Positions 24,785-33,372 of a DNA stretch of 64,000 bases are shown here, one piece after another (position 1 is the first letter of the stretch; every line of letters begins with the position of its first letter). Below the pieces are notes generated by a model. The model saw only the letters and a program-made list of their open reading frames with translations, was not told the DNA's origin and made no database searches. Origin of the DNA: Phytoactinopolyspora halotolerans (GTDB taxonomy: Bacteria > Actinomycetota > Actinomycetes > Jiangellales > Jiangellaceae). The position numbers and the translations under genes were made by a program. The DNA is taken from assembly GCF_010550675.1 (NCBI RefSeq), contig NZ_JAAGOA010000009.1, positions 1 through 64,000 of the forward strand, in the 5' to 3' direction.

Positions 24785-25708
24785 ATGGGCCGCTACATCG
24801 CACGCCGGCTCTTGATGACGATCCCGGTGCTGATCGGCGCCACCCTGCTGATCTTCACCATCGTCTACGCGCTGCCCGGTGACCCGGTGCGGGCGCTCGC
24901 CGGCGACCGGCCGCTCACGCCCGCGGCGCAGGCGGCGATCCGGGACGAATACAACTTGAACGATCCGCTGCTGATCCAGTACCTCAAGTATCTGGGCGGT
25001 CTGCTCCAGGGTGACCTGGGGCAGGACTTCTCTGGTCGGCCGGTGTCGGAGACCATCACGCAGCGGCTTCCGATCACCGTGCGGCTGGCTGTGCTGGCGG
25101 TGGTGATCGAGGTGATCATCGGTGTGATCGCCGGTGTCCTCGCCGGTATCCGGCGGAACTCCTACATGGACAACCTGGTGCTCGTCTCCACGACGCTCGT
25201 GGTCTCGATCCCGGTCTTCGTGCTGGCGTTCCTGGCCCAGTACGTGTTCGGGCTGCGGTTCGGCTGGTTCCCCATCGCGGGCCTCAGCGAGGGGTTCCGC
25301 AGTTATATCCTGCCGGCGTTCGTCCTGGCGGCGCTGTCACTCGCCTATGTGGCACGGCTGACCAGGACGAGTATCGCGGAGAACCTGCGCCAGGACTATG
25401 TCCGTACGGCGAAGGCCAAAGGGCTGAAGCCGTCGGTGGTGGTCGGCAAGCACACCCTCCGGAACAGCTTGATCCCGGTGGTCACATTCGTCGGGGCCGA
25501 CCTGGCGAGCCTGATGGCCGGGGCGATCGTCACCGAGACGGTGTTCAACATTCCGGGTTTGGGACGTGCGGTCTTCGAGTCCGTCCAGCGCCAGGAAGGG
25601 TTCGTCATCGTCGGGATCGTGACGGTCTTCGTCTTCTTCTACATCACGTTCAACCTGGTGGTCGATATTCTGTACGCCGTCATTGATCCGAGGATCCGCT
25701 ATGACTGA
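24785..25708 (+). CDS. ABC transporter permease (OppB/DppB type)
   Basis: 307 residues, six membrane helices. YIARRLLMTIPVLIGATLLIFTIVY is the first helix. The loop GDRPLTPAAQAAIRDEYNLNDPLLIQYLKYL and PGDPVR are typical of DppB. The EAA coupling motif is YVRTAKAKGLKPSVVVGKHTLRNSLIPV. GGAG lies seven bases before the ATG at 24785. The stop overlaps the next permease by eight bases. Confidence 0.93.
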   Translation: MGRYIARRLLMTIPVLIGATLLIFTIVYALPGDPVRALAGDRPLTPAAQAAIRDEYNLNDPLLIQYLKYLGGLLQGDLGQDFSGRPVSETITQRLPITVRLAVLAVVIEVIIGVIAGVLAGIRRNSYMDNLVLVSTTLVVSIPVFVLAFLAQYVFGLRFGWFPIAGLSEGFRSYILPAFVLAALSLAYVARLTRTSIAENLRQDYVRTAKAKGLKPSVVVGKHTLRNSLIPVVTFVGADLASLMAGAIVTETVFNIPGLGRAVFESVQRQEGFVIVGIVTVFVFFYITFNLVVDILYAVIDPRIRYD

Positions 25709-26681
25709 ACGACAGCAGGACAGCGGCACGGAGCCGGCCTACGGCGGCGATTCTCCGACGATCGTCGACTCCTCCACCGCGGAGGAACAGCGCACCGAAG
25801 ACGTCACGGTCGCTGAAGCGGGCGGTGAGATCCGGCAGGCGAGTCTGTGGTCGGACGCATGGCGTCAGCTCCGCCGCAGTCCGACCTTTCTTCTCGGAGC
25901 CGGCCTCTTCCTGATCTTCGCCGTGATGGCGGTGGCGCCGCAGCTGTTCACCAATGCCGACCCGCGGCAGGTGATCGACCTTGGACTGTCGGCGGACCCG
26001 CCGACCGGCGACGCCTGGTTCGGCTACGACATCCAGGGCCGTGACTACTTCGCCAACGTCGTCTACGGCGCGCGGGTGTCGATGATCGTCGGGTTCTCCA
26101 GCGTCCTCGGCGTCCTGCTGATCGGTGTGACGATGGGCTCGCTCGCGGGGTTCTACGGCGGCTGGATCGATTCGGTACTGGCCCGCATCACCGACGTCTT
26201 CTACGGTCTGCCGCTGGTCCTCGGGGCGTTCCTGCTGCTGTCCGTGATGCAGAACCGAGGTATCGCGCAGGTGTCGCTGGCGCTGGCGATATTCGGGTGG
26301 ATGACCGCGATGCGACTCGTGCGAGGCACGGTCGTGTCGGTCAAGGACGCCGACTACGTCCAGGCGGCTCGTGCCCTGGGTGCGTCGACGTGGCGCATTC
26401 TCACCCGGCACATCCTGCCCAACGCGGTGGCCCCGGTTCTGGTGTACGCCACCATCACGGTGGGCCTGTTCATCGCAGCCGAGGCGACGCTGTCCTTCCT
26501 CGGTTTCGGGCTGCAACTACCAGAGATCGCGTGGGGGCTGCAGATCAGCGCGGGCATGGGCCGGCTGCGGGATTCCGCGCACCTGGTGTTCTTCCCGAGT
26601 ATTTTCCTGTCCCTGATGGTGCTGTCATTCATCCTGATGGGCGACGCCCTGCGTGACGCCCTCGACCCGAAGTTGCGCTGA
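25701..26681 (+). CDS. ABC transporter permease (OppC/DppC type)
   Basis: 326 residues. A polar, acidic N-terminal extension of about 50 residues is followed by QLRRSPTFLLGAGLFLIFAVMAVAPQLF, the DppC-type first helix, and by WFGYDIQGRDYFANVVYGAR (periplasmic segment of the family). The EAA motif is YVQAARALGASTWRILTRHILPNAVAPV. The ATG at 25701 overlaps the upstream gene; its own stop shares one base with the start of the next ATPase gene (TGATG). Confidence 0.93.
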   Translation: MTERQQDSGTEPAYGGDSPTIVDSSTAEEQRTEDVTVAEAGGEIRQASLWSDAWRQLRRSPTFLLGAGLFLIFAVMAVAPQLFTNADPRQVIDLGLSADPPTGDAWFGYDIQGRDYFANVVYGARVSMIVGFSSVLGVLLIGVTMGSLAGFYGGWIDSVLARITDVFYGLPLVLGAFLLLSVMQNRGIAQVSLALAIFGWMTAMRLVRGTVVSVKDADYVQAARALGASTWRILTRHILPNAVAPVLVYATITVGLFIAAEATLSFLGFGLQLPEIAWGLQISAGMGRLRDSAHLVFFPSIFLSLMVLSFILMGDALRDALDPKLR

Positions 26682-27727
26682 TGTCTCAGACTTTGACCAC
26701 ACCAGATATCTCCGGCGCCGCCGGGGCTCCCGTGCTGGAAGTGAACGACCTGCACGTCGAGTTCCGGACGCCGCACGGCCTCGTCAGGGCCGTGAACGGC
26801 ATCACGTACTCGGTCCGGCCGGGCGAGACGCTGGCCATCCTCGGCGAATCGGGCTCCGGGAAGAGTGTGAGCGTCCAGGCGGTCATGGGCATCCTGGACA
26901 GCCCACCGGGGTTCGTCACGGGCGGCTCCATCCTCTTCCACGGCCAGGACATGCTCACGATGCCGGCGGCGCAACAGCGCGTGATCCGCGGACCTGGGAT
27001 CGCCATGGTCTTCCAAGATGCGTTGTCCTCGTTGAACCCGGTGTTCAGCGTCGGTCACCAGATCGGCGAGATGTACCGGGCGCACCAGGGGGCCTCACGC
27101 CGGGAGGCGAAGGCGAAGGCGATCGAGCTCATGGAACGCGTCCGCATCCCCGCGGCCCGCGAGCGGGTGAACGACTACCCGCACCAGTTCTCCGGGGGAA
27201 TGCGCCAGCGCGTGATGATCGCGATGGCGCTGGCCCTGGATCCGGAGATCCTGATCGCCGACGAGCCTACGACGGCGCTCGACGTCACCGTCCAGGCGCA
27301 GATCATGGAGCTGCTCAACGACCTGCAACGGGACACCGGGATGGGGTTGATCCTCATCACGCACGACCTCGGCGTGGTCAACGAGGTCGCGGACCGGGTG
27401 GCCGTCATGTACGCGGGCAAGATCGTCGAGTCCGGGACCATCGACGAGGTCTTCACCGCGCCGACGCATCCGTACACCGCCGGCCTGATGAGCTCGGTGC
27501 CGCAGGCGGAGACGAAGGGCACCCGGCTGCAACCGATCAAGGGACAGCCGCCCAACCTGGCCGCGATCCCACCGGGCTGCTCATTCCACCCGCGATGCCC
27601 GCACGCCAGGATCGGCTCTGCCGCCGCGGCCGATCAGGACTGTGCCGGCGACGTGCCGGAGCTGCGGGAAGTGCGTCCGGCCCGCATGGCGGCATGTCAC
27701 TACAGCGAGGAGATTTTCGGTGAGTGA
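26681..27727 (+). CDS. ABC transporter ATP-binding protein (OppD/DppD type)
   Basis: 348 residues. Walker [12 protein letters not shown]-loop [12 protein letters not shown], signature FSGGMRQRV, Walker [13 protein letters not shown] and the H-loop ITHDLG are complete. The C-terminal oligopeptide extension has Cys residues ([12 protein letters not shown] ... CAGDVPEL ... CHYSEE), which in several peptide importers binds an iron-sulfur cluster. First of the two different ATPases; overlaps the second by eight bases. Confidence 0.95.
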   Translation: MSQTLTTPDISGAAGAPVLEVNDLHVEFRTPHGLVRAVNGITYSVRPGETLAILGESGSGKSVSVQAVMGILDSPPGFVTGGSILFHGQDMLTMPAAQQRVIRGPGIAMVFQDALSSLNPVFSVGHQIGEMYRAHQGASRREAKAKAIELMERVRIPAARERVNDYPHQFSGGMRQRVMIAMALALDPEILIADEPTTALDVTVQAQIMELLNDLQRDTGMGLILITHDLGVVNEVADRVAVMYAGKIVESGTIDEVFTAPTHPYTAGLMSSVPQAETKGTRLQPIKGQPPNLAAIPPGCSFHPRCPHARIGSAAAADQDCAGDVPELREVRPARMAACHYSEEIFGE

Positions 27728-28733
27728 TACCGGTGAGCCGATCCTGGTCGTCAAGGACCTGGTCAAGCATTTCCCGCTGACGCAAGGGATCGTCTTCCAG
27801 CGCACCGTCGGCCACGTGCAGGCGGTCGACGGAGTGAATCTTGAACTCTATCCCGGCGAGACGATGGGCCTGGTGGGGGAGAGCGGATGCGGGAAGTCCA
27901 CCGTCTCCAAGCTGATCATGGGGCTGGAGAAGCCGACCTCCGGGCAGATCCTGTTCGAGGGCAAGGACGTGGCCGCGATGAGCCGGCGCGAGCTGCGTCG
28001 CTACCGGCGGCAGGTGCAGATCGTCTTCCAGGATCCGTACGCGTCACTGAACCCGCGGATGACGGTCGGCAACATCGTGGCCGAGCCGTGGGACATCCAC
28101 CCGGACGTGGTGCCGCGCAAGGAACGGCCGCGACGGGTGCGGGAACTGCTTGACCTGGTGGGCCTGAACCCGGACTATGCCAACCGGTACCCACACCAGT
28201 TCTCCGGCGGGCAGCGGCAACGTATCGGCGTCGCCCGGGCACTCGCGTTGCGCCCCAGCGTCCTGGTGTGCGACGAGCCGGTGTCCGCGCTGGACGTGTC
28301 GGTGCAGGCGCAGGTGATGAACCTGTTGGAGGACCTGCAGGACGAGCTCGGCCTGTCCTATCTGTTCATCGCGCATGACCTGTCGGTGGTGCGGCACCTC
28401 AGCGATCGGGTGGCCGTGATGTACCTCGGCCGTATCGTCGAGTCCGGCACCCATGCCGACGTCTACGATCAGCCCGCGCACCCTTACACGCAGGCACTGT
28501 TGTCCGCCGTTCCAGTACATGAGCCCGCACTGCGCGGCGCGAAGGAACGCATCGTGCTGACCGGAGACGTGCCGTCGCCGGCCGATCCGCCGTCCGGCTG
28601 CCGGTTCCGCACACGCTGCTGGAAGGCGCAGCAGATCTGCGTCGACCAGGATCCCGCACTGGTCGACCGTGGGCAGGGCCACCCGTCCGCGTGTCATTTC
28701 GCGGAGAGCGTAGAGATCGTCCACACCGACTGA
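27720..28733 (+). CDS. ABC transporter ATP-binding protein (OppF/DppF type)
   Basis: 337 residues from GTG 27720, chosen over longer frames because the domain starts [15 protein letters not shown]. Walker [13 protein letters not shown]-loop [13 protein letters not shown], signature [15 protein letters not shown], Walker [13 protein letters not shown] and H-loop [12 protein letters not shown] are all intact. The C-terminal [15 protein letters not shown] ... CHFAESVE is the oligopeptide/dipeptide ATPase tail. Final gene of the operon; the non-coding repeat mosaic follows at once. Confidence 0.95.
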   Translation: MSDTGEPILVVKDLVKHFPLTQGIVFQRTVGHVQAVDGVNLELYPGETMGLVGESGCGKSTVSKLIMGLEKPTSGQILFEGKDVAAMSRRELRRYRRQVQIVFQDPYASLNPRMTVGNIVAEPWDIHPDVVPRKERPRRVRELLDLVGLNPDYANRYPHQFSGGQRQRIGVARALALRPSVLVCDEPVSALDVSVQAQVMNLLEDLQDELGLSYLFIAHDLSVVRHLSDRVAVMYLGRIVESGTHADVYDQPAHPYTQALLSAVPVHEPALRGAKERIVLTGDVPSPADPPSGCRFRTRCWKAQQICVDQDPALVDRGQGHPSACHFAESVEIVHTD

Positions 28734-28770
28734 ACACAGGCGGTCACCGGACCCGCCGGTACCGTCTCGG

Positions 28771-28980
28771 TTGACCGCGCACGCAGGCGCTTCTTCTGGT
28801 TGACCGGGCGGGTGAGCGGATGCCCTGCTGGTTGACCGGGCGGGTGAGCGGGTGCCCTGCTGGTTGACCGGCCGGTGGGTAATCACCCCTGATTGACTGC
28901 GCACGCAGGCATGGGCCCCGGATGACCGGATGGGTGGGTAGTTGTCCTGGTTGACCGGGCAAGAGGGCATTCTTCTCGGC
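28771..28980. repeat. Degenerate 29/32-bp tandem repeat, seven copies
   Basis: The core TTGACC (or TTGACT, ATGACC) recurs at 28771, 28800, 28832, 28864, 28893, 28922 and 28951. Intervals are 29, 32, 32, 29, 29 and 29 bp. The fullest unit is GGTTGACCGGGCGGGTGAGC plus about 12 bases, and copies 1 and 5 share GCGCACGCAGGC. The period is not a multiple of three, and the copies vary throughout, so it is neither coding nor a CRISPR. It starts about 30 bp after the last transporter gene. Confidence 0.8.
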
Positions 28981-29034
28981 GTTCCCCCTCGACAACCCGG
29001 CCTGGGTTGCCTCGCGGGATGTTGCTCGCCGCGT

Positions 29035-29111
29035 GGCGTTGCCCGGGCGCGGCGTTGCCCGGGCGCGGCGTTGCCCGGCGTGGCGTTGCCCGGCGTGGCG
29101 TTGCCCGGCGT
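29035..29111. repeat. 15/16-bp tandem repeat, five copies
   Basis: Two units of GGCGTTGCCCGGGCGC (29035, 29051) are followed by three of GGCGTTGCCCGGCGT (29067, 29082, 29097). The two variants differ mainly by one G. The change of unit length shows slippage after divergence. Confidence 0.85.
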
Positions 29112-29402
29112 GGCCGTTGTGTGAAGAGCTGTGGCGGTTTGGCCCGCTCGAGAGGGTCGTGCGTCTGATCGTGGCAGTTCTGGCCGCTGCCGGCGGCTGG
29201 AATTCGCACGACACGTCGCACGACCCCAGAAAGCCTTCATTCAGCGGCTGTCAGTCACACGGCCGCTCACACAACCGTGCTTGAACCGGGCAGCATTCAC
29301 ACGGCCGCCCGCACGACCCGGTCCCGCGCACCGGTTGTGTGAGAAACAGCCGGTGATGACGCGATTGTGGGACGAGTTGTGTGGGCGGCGGCGGTTGTGT
29401 AC
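29112..29402. other. Non-coding spacer with inverted repeats inside the repeat mosaic
   Basis: No gene is supported. A perfect 12-bp inverted repeat CTCACACAACCG (29266-29277) and CGGTTGTGTGAG (29332-29343) flanks 54 bp. Short direct repeats CACACGGCCGCY occur at 29256 and 29299. The TTGTGTG motif recurs in the neighbouring 42-bp repeat (29395, 29544), so these segments may share an origin. Confidence 0.55.
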
Positions 29403-29551
29403 CAGACCGTGCGGTCTGCAGTGTGGGCGACGGCGGTCGTGTAGCAGACCGTGCGGTCTGTCGTGTGAGCGGCGGCGGTCGTGTAGCAGACCGTGCGGTC
29501 TGTCGTGTGAGCGGCGGCGGTCGTGTAGCAGACCGTGCGGTCTGTTGTGTG
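29389..29551. repeat. 42-bp tandem repeat with a perfect hairpin in each of four units
   Basis: The palindrome CAGACCG-TG-CGGTCTG occurs at 29403, 29445, 29487 and 29529, exactly 42 bp apart. The intervening DNA (TCGTGTGAGCGGCGGCGG plus TCGTGTAG) is nearly identical in the last copies. It lies just past the M23 peptidase stop on the minus strand (29567) and in the convergent gap after the transporter operon. Because 42 is a multiple of three, all frames stay open and spurious repetitive peptides appear. Likely RNA/DNA structure: stacked terminators, a repetitive palindromic element or a protein-binding array. Confidence 0.85.
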
Positions 29552-29566
29552 TGGGTAGGGACGGTC

Positions 29567-30982
29567 CTACAGCGGGAGGTACGGGCGGGGGTTGGTGTGT
29601 TCGCCGTTGATGCGGACCTCGAAGTGCAGGTGCGGTCCGGTGGAGTACCCGGTGGAACCGATCTGTCCGATGACCTGTCCCTTCGCCACCTGCTGACCGA
29701 CCGAGACGCTCAGCCCCGACTGGTGGGCGTACAGAGTGCTGATCCGCTGACCGTTGGAAACCCCGTGGTCGACGATCACCATGTTGCCGTAGGCGGTGTT
29801 GAACGTCGCCTCCACGACCGTACCGGAGTCCGCGGCGTAGATGTTGCCGTCGCCCGCGCTGAAGTCGATGCCGGTGTGGATCTTGACGTATCCCAGGATC
29901 GGGTGCATCCGCGGGCCGTACTCTGAGGTGACCGACCCGTTCCCGGGCAGCGCGAACGACCCGGTGCCCTCGGCGCTTCCGCCACCGCCGTCGTCGGTAT
30001 CCCCGTCGCCGCTGCCATCGTCGGAACGGTCACGATCGCGGTCCGCGCTGCCACCGCCGTCTCGCGGGGGATCGGGCTCGGGGTCGGGCAGATTCTGCAG
30101 GAGCTCGGTGACCGCGGTGGCCTCGTCCATCTGCTCCATGTAACGCTCGTAGTCCTCGAGCTTGGCATCCTCGGCCAGCTCCAGGGCCTTCTCCACCTGC
30201 TCCTGCTTGTCGGCGTGTTCCGCCCTGGCCTCCTCGGCGGCGGTCTCGGCCTGTTCCGCCTCGGCGCGCCGTTCCTCTGCCTGTTCGGCCAGACGTTCTT
30301 TGTCCTGCCGCTGAGCTTCCAGCGTTGCGGACGCGTTGCGCAGATCGGCCTGTTGCGACGCCAGCCGCCCCAGCGCGTCGTCGCCGGCGTTGAGGATGGT
30401 CCGCATGTCGTTGTAGCGGTCGGTCAGCTCCTGCGGGGATTCGGCGCCGAGCACCACGCTGACCGTGGCGAGCCCGTTGTTCTGATAGGCCTCGCGGGCC
30501 ACGCTGCCCAAGGCCGCCTTGGCGTCCTCGGTACTGGCCTCGATCTCGTTCATCTCGCGCTCGGTGCGCTGGATCGCCTCCTCGGCGACCTTGACCTCCC
30601 GCCGTGCATCTTGCTCGGCGGAGCGGGCCGAGTCGGCGGCGGCGCGGGCCCGGTCGAGGCTGGCGCTGGCCTCGTCGACCTCGTGAAGAACGCTTTGCAG
30701 CAACTCCTGCGCCTCGGCGACCGCCACGGTCTGGGCGTCGGCGAGGGCCTGGTCGTAGGCGTCCCCTGGGTCGGTGCGTTCGTAGTCGTCCGGATCGCCG
30801 GACGGTGGTTCGGCGGGCGGCGAGGTGGGCGAGTCGGGTGATGGCGTCGTGTTGGACATCACCACGGCAGTGCTGCCGATGGGGGAGGCGGGCTCGGCGT
30901 GGGCGGGCATGCCGGCTGTCACGAGGACGAGGCCGGCGCCGGCCGCTACGACAGCACGCATGCTGCGTCGGAAACGGCGCAT
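29567..30982 (-). CDS. Secreted coiled-coil M23 (LytM) murein peptidase
   Basis: 471 residues. Signal peptide 1-28 ends AHA. A Pro/Ser/Thr-rich stretch (40-70) leads to a long coiled coil (about 75-310) rich in Ala, Glu, Gln and Arg, then an Asp/Gly-rich linker and the LytM domain from about 345. Zinc and catalytic residues are visible in MHPILGYVKIHTGIDF (H-x-x-x-D) and STGPHLHFEV (HxH). This is the EnvC/NlpD-like layout: the enzyme cuts peptidoglycan cross-bridges or activates amidases during division. Gene ends beside the 42-bp hairpin array. The start is the ATG at 30982; no riboswitch was recognised upstream. Confidence 0.92.
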   Translation of the reverse strand: MRRFRRSMRAVVAAGAGLVLVTAGMPAHAEPASPIGSTAVVMSNTTPSPDSPTSPPAEPPSGDPDDYERTDPGDAYDQALADAQTVAVAEAQELLQSVLHEVDEASASLDRARAAADSARSAEQDARREVKVAEEAIQRTEREMNEIEASTEDAKAALGSVAREAYQNNGLATVSVVLGAESPQELTDRYNDMRTILNAGDDALGRLASQQADLRNASATLEAQRQDKERLAEQAEERRAEAEQAETAAEEARAEHADKQEQVEKALELAEDAKLEDYERYMEQMDEATAVTELLQNLPDPEPDPPRDGGGSADRDRDRSDDGSGDGDTDDGGGGSAEGTGSFALPGNGSVTSEYGPRMHPILGYVKIHTGIDFSAGDGNIYAADSGTVVEATFNTAYGNMVIVDHGVSNGQRISTLYAHQSGLSVSVGQQVAKGQVIGQIGSTGYSTGPHLHFEVRINGEHTNPRPYLPL

Positions 30983-31214
30983 AGAGCTGGAACTACTCCC
31001 TTCGTGCCGGTGCGTGAAGCCTTGTGGGCGATTGCGCCGGTCCTTTTCTCAACGCGGATCGTGTCCTCGGTTGTCGGTTCTGTCCAGGTCTTGCATATCT
31101 CATTCCGGCAACGCGCGCGACTCGAGAGCATCACGCCGACGGAACAAAACCACGCTAATGGTACAGAAGGGATCTGTGATGGCAAGGTAGCGGCCTCGCG
31201 TTACGCTTCGAGGC

Positions 31215-31895
31215 GTGCCTGTCGTGTTGTTGATCCGCCACGGTCGTACCGGCTCGAACGCCGCCGGCGTGCTCGCTGGACGGAGCCCGGGTGTACGGCT
31301 GGACGAGACCGGTGAGCAGCAGGTCGCCAGGCTGGCCGAGCGGATGCGCGGCATCCGTCTGGCGCGGCTGGTGACCAGCCCGTTGGAACGGTGCGTACAG
31401 ACGGCCAAGGAGCTCGGTGAGGTCGACGCCGTGGACGGACGGCTGCAGGAGTGCGACTACGGCGCCTGGACCGGGCGCCCGCTGTCCGAGCTGCGCCGGT
31501 TGAAGTTGTGGAAGGTCGTTCAGGAACACCCGTCGGGGGCCGTGTTTCCGCAGGGCGAGTCGCTGCGGGAGATGCAATCCCGCGCCGTGGCCGCCGTGCG
31601 GGAGCACGATGAGCACGTTCTCGCCGAACACGGAGCCAGCGCGGTGTGGGCGGCCGTCTCGCACGGCGATGTGATCAAATCCATCGTCGCGGACGCGCTC
31701 GGTATGCATCTCGACCAGTTCCAGCGGATCGTCGCGGACCCGGCCTCGGTGACCGCCATCTCGTACACCGAACGCCGCCCTTTCGTGCTGCGGCTCAATG
31801 ACACCGGGCAGGATCTGACCCCGCTGGCCGGTGCCCGCCGGGCACGCAGGCGGAGACCGTCGAGTGATGCCGCCGTGGGCGGGGGAGCGGGATAG
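31215..31895 (+). CDS. Histidine phosphatase family protein (MSMEG_4193 type)
   Basis: 226 residues. The phosphohistidine motif LLIRHGRTGSN is at the N-terminus, SPLERCVQTA and the second catalytic block AAVSHGDVIKSIVADAL follow. Members of the MSMEG_4193 family of putative phosphomutases always sit upstream of DUF3090, SCO1664 and mshC genes in actinobacteria, which is the order seen here. The substrate is unknown; the context suggests a role connected with mycothiol or inositol-sugar metabolism. The C-terminal tail is Arg-rich. Confidence 0.9.
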   Translation: MPVVLLIRHGRTGSNAAGVLAGRSPGVRLDETGEQQVARLAERMRGIRLARLVTSPLERCVQTAKELGEVDAVDGRLQECDYGAWTGRPLSELRRLKLWKVVQEHPSGAVFPQGESLREMQSRAVAAVREHDEHVLAEHGASAVWAAVSHGDVIKSIVADALGMHLDQFQRIVADPASVTAISYTERRPFVLRLNDTGQDLTPLAGARRARRRRPSSDAAVGGGAG

Positions 31896-31904
31896 GGTTA
31901 TCCC

Positions 31905-32483
31905 GTGGCAGTACAGGTGTTCCGATTCGACTCGCCGGAGCGGTTCGTCGCCGGCACCGTCGGTGAGCCAGGTGAACGCACGTTCTTCCTGCAAGCCCGT
32001 GACAAGAACCAGCTGGCGAGCGTGGTGTTGGAGAAGGAGCAGGTCGCGGTCCTGGCCGAGCGCGTGGACGCGATGCTGGACGAGATCGTCCGGCGCACCG
32101 AGGGACAGGCGGCGATCCCATCCGAGGCGCCGCCCGAGGCAGAGGATCTGGCACCGCTCGAGCAGCCCATCGTCGAAGAGTTCCGGGTGGGCACGCTGAC
32201 GCTCGCCTGGGAGGGGGAGATCGAGCGCGTCGTCATCACGGCGTATGCCGCCGGTGAGGCCGGCGCCGAGGAGGAAGCGGAGGAAGAGCCGCCGGAGAAT
32301 CCGGAAGACTCCTCCCGCGACGTTTTCCTGGTGAAGCTGACCGCGGGGGAGGCACGCGCCTTCGCCAAGCGCGCACAGGCGCTGGTGGCGGCCGGCCGCC
32401 CGCCGTGCCCGTTGTGCGGCCTGGCGCTCGAACCAGAGGGGCACATCTGCCCGCGCCAGAACGGCTACCGGCGGCGGGACTGA
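31905..32483 (+). CDS. DUF3090 family protein with C-terminal putative zinc site
   Basis: 192 residues from GTG 31905. The conserved start VQVFRFDSPERFVAGTVGEPGERTFFLQA is followed by NQLASVVLEKEQVAVLAERV and an acidic middle. The C-terminal CPLCGLALEPEGHICPRQNG looks like a Cys/His zinc-binding knuckle. Function is unknown. An inverted repeat GGGATA-GGGT-TATCCC (31889-31904) touches the start codon and contains the upstream stop, so translation may depend on ribosomes arriving from the phosphatase gene. Confidence 0.92.
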   Translation: MAVQVFRFDSPERFVAGTVGEPGERTFFLQARDKNQLASVVLEKEQVAVLAERVDAMLDEIVRRTEGQAAIPSEAPPEAEDLAPLEQPIVEEFRVGTLTLAWEGEIERVVITAYAAGEAGAEEEAEEEPPENPEDSSRDVFLVKLTAGEARAFAKRAQALVAAGRPPCPLCGLALEPEGHICPRQNGYRRRD

Positions 32484-32523
32484 TCGAGACAGAGCGCTAT
32501 CGAGACAGAGAGCTGTTGTCGCT

Positions 32524-33354
32524 GTGGATCTGCTCGGGCTGCTTACCGAGGGTGAGCTGAGCGTCTCCGGGCGGCTCGTCGTCGCGTCGAACATGACGTT
32601 GCTGGGCGAGGTCGCCCACGAGGAGCGCCGTGTGCGGTGCGTGTACAAGCCGATCTCCGGAGAGCGTCCGTTGTGGGACTTTCCGGACGGCACGCTCGCC
32701 GCGCGTGAGGTGGCGGCGTACCACGTCTCGGAGGCGGCCGGGTGGCACGTCGTACCGCCGACGGTGCTGCGCGACGACGGCCCGCTCGGACCGGGGATGT
32801 GCCAGCTGTGGCTGGAACAACCAGACCCGGAGACCACGTCCGGGGCACGTTCCGGCAGAGCGACGCCGTGGGTGGACGTGGTGGGAGAAGGTGAGGTGCC
32901 GCACGGGTGGCTCCCGATCCTCAGCGCGTTCGGTGAGGACGGCCGGCCTGTGGTTCTGGTCCACGCCGACGAGCCCGGGTTGCGCCGGTTGGCGCTGTTC
33001 GATGCGGTGGTGAACAACGCCGACCGCAAGGGTGGGCATGTGCTGCACGGCGATCCGGACATGGTCGGGAACATGTCCGCGATCGTCGGTGTTGACCACG
33101 GTGTTTCGTTCCACGACGAGCCGAAGCTGCGGACCGTGCTGTGGGGCTGGGCAGGTCAGCCGTTGACCGCCGCCGAACGGGCGGAGCTGGTGCGGCTGCA
33201 GGAGACACTCGGAGGCACCTTGACCATGCAGCTGGCGGAACTGCTCGATCCGGCCGAGATCGACGCGTTGCACGAGCGGATCTCGACGTTGCTGCAGGAT
33301 GGGGCGTTACCCGAACCTGCCGGCAGGATGCCGGTGCCGTGGCCGGTCTTCTGA
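32524..33354 (+). CDS. SCO1664 family protein (PI3/4-kinase-like fold)
   Basis: 276 residues. VRCVYKPISGERPLWDFPDG (nucleotide-binding Lys), AREVAAYHVSEAAGWHVVPPT, ALFDAVVNNADRKGGHVL and IVGVDHGVSFH form an order of motifs reminiscent of phosphatidylinositol 3/4-kinase and HipA-like kinases (N-x-x-D-R-K-x-x-H loop and a DHG metal motif). Activity has not been shown as far as I know. It sits 19 bp before mshC and overlaps no other gene. The start at 32524 has no clear ribosome site; coupling from DUF3090 is likely. Confidence 0.88.
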   Translation: MDLLGLLTEGELSVSGRLVVASNMTLLGEVAHEERRVRCVYKPISGERPLWDFPDGTLAAREVAAYHVSEAAGWHVVPPTVLRDDGPLGPGMCQLWLEQPDPETTSGARSGRATPWVDVVGEGEVPHGWLPILSAFGEDGRPVVLVHADEPGLRRLALFDAVVNNADRKGGHVLHGDPDMVGNMSAIVGVDHGVSFHDEPKLRTVLWGWAGQPLTAAERAELVRLQETLGGTLTMQLAELLDPAEIDALHERISTLLQDGALPEPAGRMPVPWPVF

Positions 33355-33372
33355 GCAACTAGGGTCGAACGT

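Noticed and set aside
28771-29551. CRISPR array
   Set aside because: Repeats are directly adjacent or degenerate, without unique spacers of constant length, and no cas genes are near.
29357-29610. Plus-strand frame with a Cys/Arg-rich 14-residue repeat (CERRRSCSRPCGLS)
   Set aside because: All frames are open through the 42-bp array because 42 is divisible by three; the frame has no good start and its end overlaps the M23 peptidase gene. I consider it non-coding.
30983-31214. c-di-AMP (ydaO-type) riboswitch upstream of the M23 peptidase
   Set aside because: Such switches often precede wall hydrolases in actinobacteria, but the conserved sequence blocks were not found in this leader.
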